Shown here: one piece after another, positions 1-5,170 of the stretch
Numbering within the stretch: position 1 is the stretch's first letter
How the letters are laid out: each line of letters starts with the position of its first letter
Origin: Oscillospiraceae bacterium
GTDB lineage: Bacteria > Bacillota > Clostridia > Oscillospirales > Oscillospiraceae
Direction: 5' to 3'
Assembly: GCA_031272845.1 (NCBI GenBank)
Contig: JAISTA010000098.1
Location: 1-5,170, forward strand
Length of the DNA stretch: 5,170 nt
The notes under the pieces: model-generated
What the model was told of the DNA's origin: nothing
Seen by the model: only the letters and a program-made list of their open reading frames with translations
Databases searched by the model: none
Translations under genes and position numbers: made by a program

Positions 1-1
1 G

Positions 2-199
2 ACCGCAGTTGCATATAATTCTTCATCAATCGTAATCGCTCACAACCACACCTCCGGAATCGCGCTGCCCTCGCAGGAGGATGTTTACTCGACAAAGAAG
101 ATAAAAGAAGCACTTGCCGCAATTGATATTCCGCTGGTTGACCATATCATCGTCGCGGACGATGATTTTGTTTCAATGAAGGACAGCGGGTGCATGTAA
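2..199 (+). CDS. RadC/JAB (JAMM) domain protein, C-terminal fragment
   Basis: This is the last 65 codons of a gene that begins before the window, read in frame from base 2 and ending in TAA at 197-199. The translation carries the RadC-type JAMM metal site: His-Asn-His-Thr-Ser-Gly, then Leu-Pro-Ser-Gln-Glu-Asp, giving the H-x-H-x(7)-S-x-x-D spacing expected for zinc binding. It is followed by the family's Asp-His-Ile-Ile-Val segment and a Val-Ser-Met-Lys ending. Two positions differ from the commonest RadC signature (HNHPSGD): Thr replaces Pro and Ile replaces the following Asp. The predicted metal ligands are intact, so this looks functional and not decayed. RadC-family proteins were once linked to DNA repair, but that role is doubtful and their biochemical function is unsettled. 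Short JAB-only relatives also occur on mobile elements; without the N-terminal half I cannot tell whether the RadC helix-hairpin-helix region is present. It is probably not in the same functional unit as the next gene. Confidence 0.88.
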   Translation, partial: TAVAYNSSSIVIAHNHTSGIALPSQEDVYSTKKIKEALAAIDIPLVDHIIVADDDFVSMKDSGCM

Positions 200-225
200 C
201 TATAAATATTATTGGCTTTTCTCGC

Positions 226-253
226 GCGGCAGACAGAGCCGCAAATTATTTTT
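226..253 (+). terminator. possible weak intrinsic terminator downstream of the RadC-family gene
   Basis: GCGGC (226-230) pairs with GCCGC (238-242) around a 7-base loop and is followed by an A/T-rich tail ending in a run of five T (249-253). The stem is only 5 bp and the first bases after it are AAATTA, not a T-tract, so this is a weak candidate. It lies 27 bases after the RadC-family stop and just before the ribosome binding site of the next gene, a sensible place for a transcript boundary or a leader hairpin. The AT-rich stretch at 201-213 (TATAAATATTATT) resembles a -10 region, but I see no matching -35 at proper spacing, so no promoter is called. Confidence 0.3.
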
Positions 254-254
254 C

Positions 255-261
255 AGGTGAT
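255..261 (+). promoter_or_regulatory. ribosome binding site fixing the start of the activase fusion gene
   Basis: AGGTGAT matches the 3' half of the full anti-Shine-Dalgarno complement AAGGAGGTGAT. The 2-base gap to the ATG at 264 looks short, but it is normal when aligned to the complete consensus. It supports ATG 264 as the true start, and the first activase motif begins only four residues later. Confidence 0.7.
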
Positions 262-263
262 AA

Positions 264-3251
264 ATGATAAAAATCGGAATTGATGCCGGAAGCACCACGG
301 TCAAAACCGTAGTCCTCGGCGACGATAATACCATACTGTTCCGCTCGTATGAAAGGCATAAGGCCTGCGTGCGGGACGCTGTTCTGCGCCAGTTTGAACA
401 GGCAAGTGCAGTGCTGCCGCAAGAAACGCCCGTTGTCGTGGCGATAACCGGCTCGGCGGGACTTGGCTTGTCAAAGGCGGCGGGTTTGCCCTTTGTGCAG
501 GAGGTTTTCGCAACGGCAAAGGCCGTGCGCAGCTATCCCGAAACGCAGGACGGCACGGCCGTTATTGAACTTGGCGGAGAAGACGCAAAAATAATCTTTT
601 TCGGCCAGAACGGCTCAATCGAGGAGCGTATGAATGGCACCTGTGCCGGCGGCACGGGTGCGTTTATCGACCAGATGGCTGTTCTCTTAAATACAGACGC
701 GGCAGGGCTTGATGATCTAGCCGAAAACAGCGAGCAGGTGTACAATATTGCCTCGCGCTGCGGCGTTTTCGCAAAGACCGACATTCAGCCGATACTAAAT
801 CAGGGCGGGCGGCGCGAGGACGTCGCCGTTTCCGTGCTGCAGGCAGTCGTTGACCAGACAATCGCGGGACTGTGCCAGGGCCGCGAGCTTACTGGCAGAA
901 TCGTATTCTTAGGCGGACCGCTGACATTTCTAAAGCAGCTGCGCCGCCGATTTACCGAAACGCTGTCGTTAACGGAAGAAAACGCCGTGTTTCCGGAAAA
1001 CGCAGATGTGTTCGCGGCACTCGGAGCCGCGCTTTACGCGGGCGACGTGCTGTCGGGCAGCGCAACACCTCCGGCGGAGCTCCGGAAAAAGCTGCAAAGC
1101 GCAGCGACAGATATTGACGGGCAGAAAACACTGCCGCCGCTGTTTTCGTCTGAAGAGGAGATTGCCGCGTTCAGAGAGCGCCATAGCCGCGCCGCCGCGC
1201 CGGAGGTTGACGCGCAGGTGTACTCAGGCGACGCGTATCTCGGCATAGACGCGGGCTCGACGACGACAAAGCTGGTGCTAATAACGCCGGACGGCGGCAT
1301 TCTGCACTCGTTTTACAGTCCGAACGAGGGCAGCCCCGTTGAGCTTGTAAAACGTCAGCTGGACGAAATTTATAAGAAGTTTTTAGACCGCGTCACGATT
1401 CGCGGCGCTGTGTCAACCGGATACGGCGAGGAGCTGATAAAAAGCGCATTTTCACTCGACAGCGGAATAGTCGAGACAATCGCGCACCTTGAGGCGGCCC
1501 GGCATTTTGTCGCGGATGTTGATTTTATCCTTGACATCGGCGGGCAGGACGTAAAGTGCTTCAAAATCGCGAACCGCGCGATAGACAGCATAATGCTGAA
1601 CGAAGCCTGCTCATCCGGCTGCGGAAGCTTTATTGAGACCTTTGCGCGCGCGCTAGGGTATTCGGCGGAGGAGTTTTCACAGCTCGGACTGCTTGCAAAA
1701 GCGCCTGTCGATCTCGGCTCGCGCTGCACGGTGTTTATGAACTCGTCAATAAAGCAGGCGCAAAAGGACGGAGCCGCTCCTGAGGATATTTCGGCCGGAC
1801 TGTCAATTTCTGTTGTGAAAAACGCGCTCTACAAGGTTATCCGCGCAACAAGCCCGGACGAGCTTGGACGGCGCATTGTCGTGCAGGGCGGCACTTTTTA
1901 TAACGATGCGGTGCTTCGCGCGTTTGAGCTTGAGGTCGGGGCGGAGGTTACGCGACCGAGCATAGCGGGGCTTATGGGCGCTTACGGCGCGGCGCTTATC
2001 GCAAAGCGGCTCGGGCTTGCCGAATCAGCCCTGATTACGCAAGAGCAGCTTGCGGGGTTTACCTACGAGTCAAAGCCGGTGACCTGCGGCGGCTGCACCA
2101 ACAAGTGCCATATGAGCATAAATACCTTTACAACAGCGGACGGTCAGACACGAAAGCACGTTTCCGGAAACAGGTGCTCAAGACCCGTAACCGGAAAGGT
2201 AAACGAGCTTCCGGATATAGCCGCTTGGAAATATGAGTACCTTCGCAGCCTAAATGACGGCGGTGACCCGGACGGCAAAACAATCGGAATTCCGTTTGTG
2301 CTGAATATGTTTGAAAACCTGCCGTTTTGGAAAGCGTTTTTCCAAACGCTGGGGTACAAAATAAAGCTCTCCGCGCCGTCGTCAAGACAGCTTTACCTGC
2401 TTGGACAGAAAACAATTCCGTCAGACACGGTGTGTTATCCGGCAAAGCTTGCGCACGGCGCCGTACAATCGCTTATCGACAGGGGGTGCACAACGCTGTT
2501 TTATCCCTGTATGCCTTACAACTTCGACGAGGGCATATCTGATAACCACTACAACTGCCCCGTCGTCGCGTATTACCCGGAGCTGCTTGCCGCGAATATG
2601 AAAATGCCGGATAACGTGCGTTTTTTTGCGCCGTACTTTAATCTGGCAAACAAAAAAGGCTTTATAAAACGCGCAGGCGAGTATTTTTCGCGTACTGACA
2701 TTCTCGGTGCGAGTCCAAAGGACGTGAAACGCGCGGCAAAAGCGGCATTTTCGGCGTATGAAGCTTACAGAAGCAAACTGCTTTCCGAAACGGAAATCGC
2801 GATTTCCTACGCGCGGGAAAACGGACTGCCCGTGCTTGTCGTATCCGGGCGGCCGTACCATATTGACCCGGAGATTAACCACGGAATCAACAAGATGATG
2901 ACGGAGCTTGGCTTTGTCGTCGTGACGGAGGACGGTATTTCCTGCAAGCAGGGCTACGAAAAGCGCAGCGTCTTGAACCAGTGGACGTATCAGGCGCGAA
3001 TGTACAACGCGGCGCGTCAGGCGTCGCAAATGCCGAACACGGAGTTTGTGCAGCTTGTATCCTTCGGCTGCGGAACGGACGCCGTAACGTCAGACGAGCT
3101 TCGGGTAATACTCGAGGGACGCGGGAAGCTCTACACACAGCTGAAGATTGACGATATACAGAACCTCGGAGCCGTGAGAATAAGGCTGAGAAGCCTCATC
3201 GCGGCGTCAGACGAGCGCAAGGCGGAAAGCGGAAGGGAGGCGGCAATATGA
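264..3251 (+). CDS. tandem acyl-CoA dehydratase activase with DUF2229 module (BadF/BadG/BcrA/BcrD ATPase family)
   Basis: A 995-residue cytosolic protein with no signal peptide or membrane segment. Domain 1 (about 1-260) is an ASKHA-fold activase: GIDAGSTT at 5-12, ELGGEDAK at 102-109, Cys127 in NGTCAGGTG and Cys166 in SRCGVFAK. Domain 2 (about 325-582) repeats this: GIDAGSTTTK at 327-336, DIGGQDVK at 424-431, Cys449 (with extra Cys453) in EACSSGCGSF and Cys488 in SRCTVF. A linker has C608-x2-C611-x3-C615-x22-C638. From about 672 onward is the DUF2229-type, HgdA/B-like module, with SDTVCYPAK (Cys724), YPCMPY (Cys749), SGRPYHIDPE (861-870) and SFGCGTD (Cys936). Known family role: HgdC-type activases use ATP hydrolysis to push one electron from a [4Fe-4S] cluster to a partner dehydratase for radical dehydration of 2-hydroxyacyl-CoA; relatives drive benzoyl-CoA reductase or double-cubane cluster proteins. 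The substrate here is unknown. The gene overlaps the next by 4 bases, and the two together match a protein that is usually one chain of about 1,400 residues. The domain call is secure; the reaction is inferred. Confidence 0.93.
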   Translation: MIKIGIDAGSTTVKTVVLGDDNTILFRSYERHKACVRDAVLRQFEQASAVLPQETPVVVAITGSAGLGLSKAAGLPFVQEVFATAKAVRSYPETQDGTAVIELGGEDAKIIFFGQNGSIEERMNGTCAGGTGAFIDQMAVLLNTDAAGLDDLAENSEQVYNIASRCGVFAKTDIQPILNQGGRREDVAVSVLQAVVDQTIAGLCQGRELTGRIVFLGGPLTFLKQLRRRFTETLSLTEENAVFPENADVFAALGAALYAGDVLSGSATPPAELRKKLQSAATDIDGQKTLPPLFSSEEEIAAFRERHSRAAAPEVDAQVYSGDAYLGIDAGSTTTKLVLITPDGGILHSFYSPNEGSPVELVKRQLDEIYKKFLDRVTIRGAVSTGYGEELIKSAFSLDSGIVETIAHLEAARHFVADVDFILDIGGQDVKCFKIANRAIDSIMLNEACSSGCGSFIETFARALGYSAEEFSQLGLLAKAPVDLGSRCTVFMNSSIKQAQKDGAAPEDISAGLSISVVKNALYKVIRATSPDELGRRIVVQGGTFYNDAVLRAFELEVGAEVTRPSIAGLMGAYGAALIAKRLGLAESALITQEQLAGFTYESKPVTCGGCTNKCHMSINTFTTADGQTRKHVSGNRCSRPVTGKVNELPDIAAWKYEYLRSLNDGGDPDGKTIGIPFVLNMFENLPFWKAFFQTLGYKIKLSAPSSRQLYLLGQKTIPSDTVCYPAKLAHGAVQSLIDRGCTTLFYPCMPYNFDEGISDNHYNCPVVAYYPELLAANMKMPDNVRFFAPYFNLANKKGFIKRAGEYFSRTDILGASPKDVKRAAKAAFSAYEAYRSKLLSETEIAISYARENGLPVLVVSGRPYHIDPEINHGINKMMTELGFVVVTEDGISCKQGYEKRSVLNQWTYQARMYNAARQASQMPNTEFVQLVSFGCGTDAVTSDELRVILEGRGKLYTQLKIDDIQNLGAVRIRLRSLIAASDERKAESGREAAI
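2326..2350 (+). repeat. two overlapping, mutually exclusive inverted repeats inside the coding region
   Basis: TTTGGAAA (2326-2333) pairs perfectly with TTTCCAAA (2339-2346) around a 5-base loop. Alternatively AGCGTTT (2333-2339) pairs perfectly with AAACGCT (2344-2350) around a 4-base loop. Because they share bases, only one can form at a time. The region codes for the start of the DUF2229-type module (around residues 688-696), so this may be a codon coincidence; no regulatory role can be shown. Confidence 0.4.
2792..2807 (+). repeat. perfect 16-bp palindrome in coding sequence
   Basis: GGAAATCG followed directly by its reverse complement CGATTTCC, with no spacer. It lies within the DUF2229-type module (around residues 843-848). 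With no loop it is a two-fold symmetric DNA site and not a good RNA hairpin. Only one copy was noticed in this window, and no known protein target is recognised. Confidence 0.4.
3234..3240 (+). promoter_or_regulatory. strong ribosome binding site before the ATGA-overlapped second gene
   Basis: AGGGAGG lies inside the last codons of the upstream gene, with a 7-base spacer to ATG 3248. The start codon overlaps the upstream TGA as ATGA (3248-3251). This is the classic arrangement for termination-reinitiation coupling and shows that the second reading frame has its own start, so it is not a frameshifted tail of the first gene. Confidence 0.8.
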
Positions 3252-4510
3252 GTGCAAAACAGGAAAGCGGCGGACGCGTTATCTTCACAAAAGAGATGAA
3301 GCGCGATTATACAATACTGTTTCCGAATATGCTGCCGGTCACCTTTACGCTGATTTCGGAGGTTTTCAACCAGTACGGCTACAAGACAAAAATGCTGACC
3401 GAAACCGACTCCGTCGTCGTCGAAAACGGGCTGAAATATGTGCATAACGACACGTGCTATCCGGCGCTTTTGGTTATAGGTCAGCTGCTCTCGGCGGTAA
3501 AGTCCGGCAAGTATGACGATAAAAAGCTCGCGCTTATGATAACGCAGACGGGCGGCGGGTGCCGCGCGTCTAACTACATTCATCTGCTGAGAAAGGCGCT
3601 GCACAAGTCCGGCTACGGGCACATTCCCGTAATTTCGCTGAATATATCCGGGCTTGAGAAAAACCCGGGCTTCAAGCTCGGACTCAGTATGGTGCGAAAG
3701 CTGCTGGCGAGTATGATTTACGGCGACTTTATCGTTTGGCTGCGCAACCAAACAAAGCCGTATGAGGTGAAGTCCGGCGCGAGCGACGAGCTGACCGAAA
3801 AATGGACGCATCAGCTGATCGAAAAGTTCCGCCATAGACGCGGCCTCGGCAAGCGGCAAATGCGCGGCGTTCTGCGCGAAATCGCGCGTGACTTTGCCGC
3901 AATTGCGCTGACCGGAGAAAAAAAGAAGCCGCTTGTCGGCATTGTCGGCGAGATTTACGTTAAATTTGCGCCGCTCGGTAACAACAACCTTGAGGCTTTC
4001 CTGCTGTCGGAGGGGTGCGAGCCCGTTGTGCCGGGGCTGACGGACTTTATGATATTCAAGATAAACAACCGCGTTGTGGATGTTGACCTTTACGGCGGCT
4101 CGCGGCTGAAAAAAGCGGCCTGCACGGTTATGCAGAGGTATATCGAGGGGTATCAGCGGGAAATGGCGGCGGCGCTGTCTGAGTTTCCGCAATTCCGCAA
4201 AATGGGATCGTTCTCGGATTTGCAGCGGCTTATTAAGGGCTATCTCGGCTACGGCAACAAAATGGGAGAGGGCTGGCTTTTGACCGCTGAAATGCTTGAG
4301 CTTATCCATTCGGGCGCGCCGAATATCGTCTGTACGCAGCCGTTCGGATGCCTGCCGAACCACATCGTCGGCAAGGGTATGATAAAGCGGCTAAAGGACG
4401 ATTATCCCGAAAGCAACATAGTATCGATTGACTTTGACCCCGGCGCGACGCGAATCAACCAGGAAAACAGAATAAAGCTGATGATCGCAAACGCAAGGGT
4501 TGCCGAATAG
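3248..4510 (+). CDS. HgdB-like 2-hydroxyacyl-CoA dehydratase-type module, separate C-terminal partner of the activase fusion
   Basis: A 420-residue cytosolic protein starting at ATG 3248 and ending in TAG. Landmarks in order: FTKEM..YTILFPNM near 13-28; HNDTCYPA with Cys70; TQTGGGCRASNY with Cys105; PVISLN and GLEKNPGF near 122-140; GIVGEIYVKFAPLGNNN near 232-250; PFGCLPNH with Cys368; then a SIDFDPGATR segment and an NRIKLM tail of the HgdB type. Cys70, Cys105 and Cys368 are the best candidates for Fe-S cluster ligands; this is inference from their conserved setting. I recall this sequence type as the C-terminal third of large fused activase/dehydratase-like proteins of Clostridia, where it follows the DUF2229 module directly. 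Here it is a separate gene coupled to its partner by a 4-base overlap, which argues for equal production and complex formation. The family has no firmly assigned substrate; options are a 2-hydroxyacyl-CoA dehydratase-like reaction or ATP-driven reduction of a small molecule, as in double-cubane cluster proteins. No separate classical dehydratase subunit gene is visible nearby. Confidence 0.9.
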   Translation: MSAKQESGGRVIFTKEMKRDYTILFPNMLPVTFTLISEVFNQYGYKTKMLTETDSVVVENGLKYVHNDTCYPALLVIGQLLSAVKSGKYDDKKLALMITQTGGGCRASNYIHLLRKALHKSGYGHIPVISLNISGLEKNPGFKLGLSMVRKLLASMIYGDFIVWLRNQTKPYEVKSGASDELTEKWTHQLIEKFRHRRGLGKRQMRGVLREIARDFAAIALTGEKKKPLVGIVGEIYVKFAPLGNNNLEAFLLSEGCEPVVPGLTDFMIFKINNRVVDVDLYGGSRLKKAACTVMQRYIEGYQREMAAALSEFPQFRKMGSFSDLQRLIKGYLGYGNKMGEGWLLTAEMLELIHSGAPNIVCTQPFGCLPNHIVGKGMIKRLKDDYPESNIVSIDFDPGATRINQENRIKLMIANARVAE

Positions 4511-4524
4511 GGGAGAGGATCGTT

Positions 4525-4914
4525 ATGATTAAAGCAACAGGCTTCAGCATTAACGTTGATTGCAGGGATCCGCTGAAACTGTGCGAATTCTACAAGCGCC
4601 TTGCGGGCTGGACGCAGGCGCACGATGAATACGGACTGTTTACCGATACAGGAACGGTCGTCTATTTTATGGGCTGTGATTTTGACTATATCCCGCCGGT
4701 ATGGCCGGAGGAGCCGGGCAAGCAGCAGAAGCAAATGCATTTTGATTTTGAGGTAGATGATTTGCCTGCCGCCGTGGAGCACGCAATCAGCCTCGGCGCA
4801 ACTAAAGCCGAAGTTCAGTACGGCGATTACTATGTAACTATGCTTGACCCGGAGGGGCACCCCTTTTGTCTGGTTGACCCAAAGCTCCACCCATTTTTCT
4901 TGAATAATAACTAA
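4525..4914 (+). CDS. VOC-family (glyoxalase/bleomycin-resistance fold) protein
   Basis: A 129-residue protein, the usual length of a single-chain VOC protein with two beta-alpha-beta-beta-beta modules. Module 1 begins FSINVDCRDP at 7-16, with FYKRLAGW at 22-29 typical of the first helix. Module 2 begins MHFDFEVDDL at 71-80, and the last strand is LDPEGHPFCLV at 107-117. His72 and Glu110 fall at usual metal-ligand positions, but the first-strand position, often His in glyoxalase I, is Asn10 here. The protein is therefore closer to the glyoxalase-like group of unknown substrate than to true lactoylglutathione lyase. The start at ATG 4525 is supported by GGGAGAGGA (4511-4519), 14 bases after the preceding stop, so it may be cotranscribed with the activase/dehydratase pair. 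Members of this fold include lyases, epimerases, dioxygenases and drug-binding resistance proteins; the substrate cannot be told from sequence. Because methylmalonyl-CoA epimerase shares the fold, a CoA-linked role is conceivable but unsupported. Confidence 0.86.
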   Translation: MIKATGFSINVDCRDPLKLCEFYKRLAGWTQAHDEYGLFTDTGTVVYFMGCDFDYIPPVWPEEPGKQQKQMHFDFEVDDLPAAVEHAISLGATKAEVQYGDYYVTMLDPEGHPFCLVDPKLHPFFLNNN

Positions 4915-4919
4915 TTGTA

Positions 4920-4936
4920 TGGATTAGCTTAATCCA
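4920..4936. repeat. intergenic hairpin between the VOC and GNAT genes
   Basis: TGGATTA (4920-4926) and TAATCCA (4930-4936) pair perfectly over 7 bp around a 3-base GCT loop, in the 42-base gap between the two genes. No T-run follows on the + strand (the next bases are purine-rich), so it is not a standard intrinsic terminator. It could slow polymerase, protect an mRNA end, or be a symmetric operator site; nothing in the sequence decides between these. Confidence 0.5.
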
Positions 4937-4956
4937 AAGAAAGAGAGCAAAACGCT

Positions 4957-5170
4957 ATGCAGCACAAGGGCACAATAACGCTTGAGACCGGGCGGCTGAT
5001 TCTGCGGCGGTTTGCGCCGTCAGACGCTGAGGCGATGTTCCGCAACTGGGCAAACGACCCGGAGGTCACGAAGTTTCTTACATGGCCGCCGCACGGCACC
5101 GTTGAGGTCACGCGCGCGGTGATTGACTCCTGGGTCAGCGGCTATGAAAGCGCAGACAAATACGAGTGGG
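4957..5170 (+). CDS. GNAT-family N-acetyltransferase (RimJ/RimL-like), N-terminal part
   Basis: The first 71 codons of a gene that runs past the right edge. After ATG 4957 the protein reads LETGRLILRRF at residues 9-19, then APSDAEAMF and WANDPEVTKFLTWPP. This is the hallmark N-terminal pattern of the RimJ/RimL-like acetyltransferase group (strand beta-1, helix alpha-1 and the Asn-Asp-Pro-Glu-Val turn). The acetyl-CoA pyrophosphate-binding motif (Q/R-x-x-G-x-G/A) would lie beyond the window, so activity cannot be judged. The start is supported only by a weak purine-rich site, AAGAGAG at 4941-4947, with a 9-base spacer. Enzymes of this group acetylate protein N-termini, such as ribosomal proteins, or small amines and antibiotics; the substrate is not predictable here. 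It follows the VOC gene by 42 bases on the same strand, with a hairpin between them. Confidence 0.86.
   Translation, partial: MQHKGTITLETGRLILRRFAPSDAEAMFRNWANDPEVTKFLTWPPHGTVEVTRAVIDSWVSGYESADKYEW

Noticed and set aside
201..213. AT-rich TATAAATATTATT as a promoter -10 element for the activase gene
   Set aside because: No acceptable -35 hexamer lies 16-18 bases upstream of any -10 choice, so the match could be chance in an AT-rich spacer.
1370..1729. A 119-codon open frame on the - strand within the second activase domain
   Set aside because: Ser-rich translation antisense to conserved activase motifs; a shadow frame.
2421..3029. A 202-codon open frame on the - strand opposite the DUF2229-type module
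   Set aside because: Its runs of Arg and Val and lack of any family motif mark it as a shadow of the + strand gene, which has conserved motifs throughout the interval.
3230..3260. Frameshift or pseudogene explanation, or programmed frameshifting, for the break between the two large genes
   Set aside because: The ATGA overlap with a well-spaced AGGGAGG site is a complete reinitiation signal, and both halves are open and motif-complete. I see no slippery heptamer at the junction. Reads across the junction would still be the decisive check.
3131..4363. A 410-codon open frame on the - strand opposite the HgdB-like gene
   Set aside because: It lies antisense to a clearly recognised protein family, has an Arg/His/Gln-rich composition typical of a reversed frame, no recognisable motif, and arises from the codon bias of the + strand gene.
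4402..4890. A 162-codon open frame on the - strand covering the VOC gene
   Set aside because: The + strand encodes a full-length VOC protein with its own ribosome binding site here; the reverse frame spans a gene boundary and shows no family features.
1..5170. CRISPR array, tRNA, rRNA, insertion sequence or attachment site
   Set aside because: No regularly spaced direct repeats, tRNA-like cloverleaf, rRNA sequence or transposase reading frame was seen. Intergenic space is only 64, 14 and 42 bases.

Overview
The window reads as an ordinary, tightly packed stretch of chromosome with every gene on the + strand. It most likely comes from a strictly anaerobic Firmicute (Clostridia, perhaps an Oscillospirales-type gut lineage). 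This is inferred from three things: the clostridial style of the activase/dehydratase-like proteins, the purine-rich Shine-Dalgarno sites (AGGTGAT, AGGGAGG), and a moderately GC-rich coding style that still uses ATA for isoleucine. No 16S rRNA or other firm taxonomic marker is present.

Layout: (1) 2-199, the C-terminal end of a RadC/JAB-domain protein cut by the window edge. (2) 200-263, a short AT-rich spacer with a small hairpin. (3) 264-3251, a 995-residue protein with two tandem ATPase-activase domains of the BadF/BadG/BcrA/BcrD (HgdC) type, a four-cysteine linker and a DUF2229-type dehydratase-like module. (4) 3248-4510, a 420-residue HgdB-like 2-hydroxyacyl-CoA dehydratase-type module whose start overlaps the previous stop as ATGA. 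(5) 4525-4914, a VOC/glyoxalase-fold protein. (6) 4957-5170, the start of a GNAT acetyltransferase, cut by the right edge. There is no gene-free stretch longer than 64 bases.

The centre of interest is the pair at 264-4510. Its combined order of activase, activase, Cys linker, dehydratase-like module 1 and dehydratase-like module 2 (1,415 residues) matches what I recall as a single large fused, functionally uncharacterised protein in many Clostridia. Here it is split in two, and the cut falls exactly between the two dehydratase-like modules. The two activase domains are in near-perfect register: four landmark motifs sit exactly 322 residues apart. Between them they carry four cysteines placed like those that bind the bridging [4Fe-4S] cluster in the HgdC homodimer. 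The two dehydratase-like modules also resemble each other in their cysteine motifs. The simplest reading is a self-contained ATP-driven low-potential electron-transfer machine: a pseudo-dimeric ATPase plus a pseudo-heterodimeric Fe-S reductase or dehydratase. Its substrate cannot be told from this window, because no CoA-transferase, dehydrogenase or electron-transfer flavoprotein gene lies nearby. The VOC and GNAT genes look like general accessory genes and give no firm clue to the pathway.
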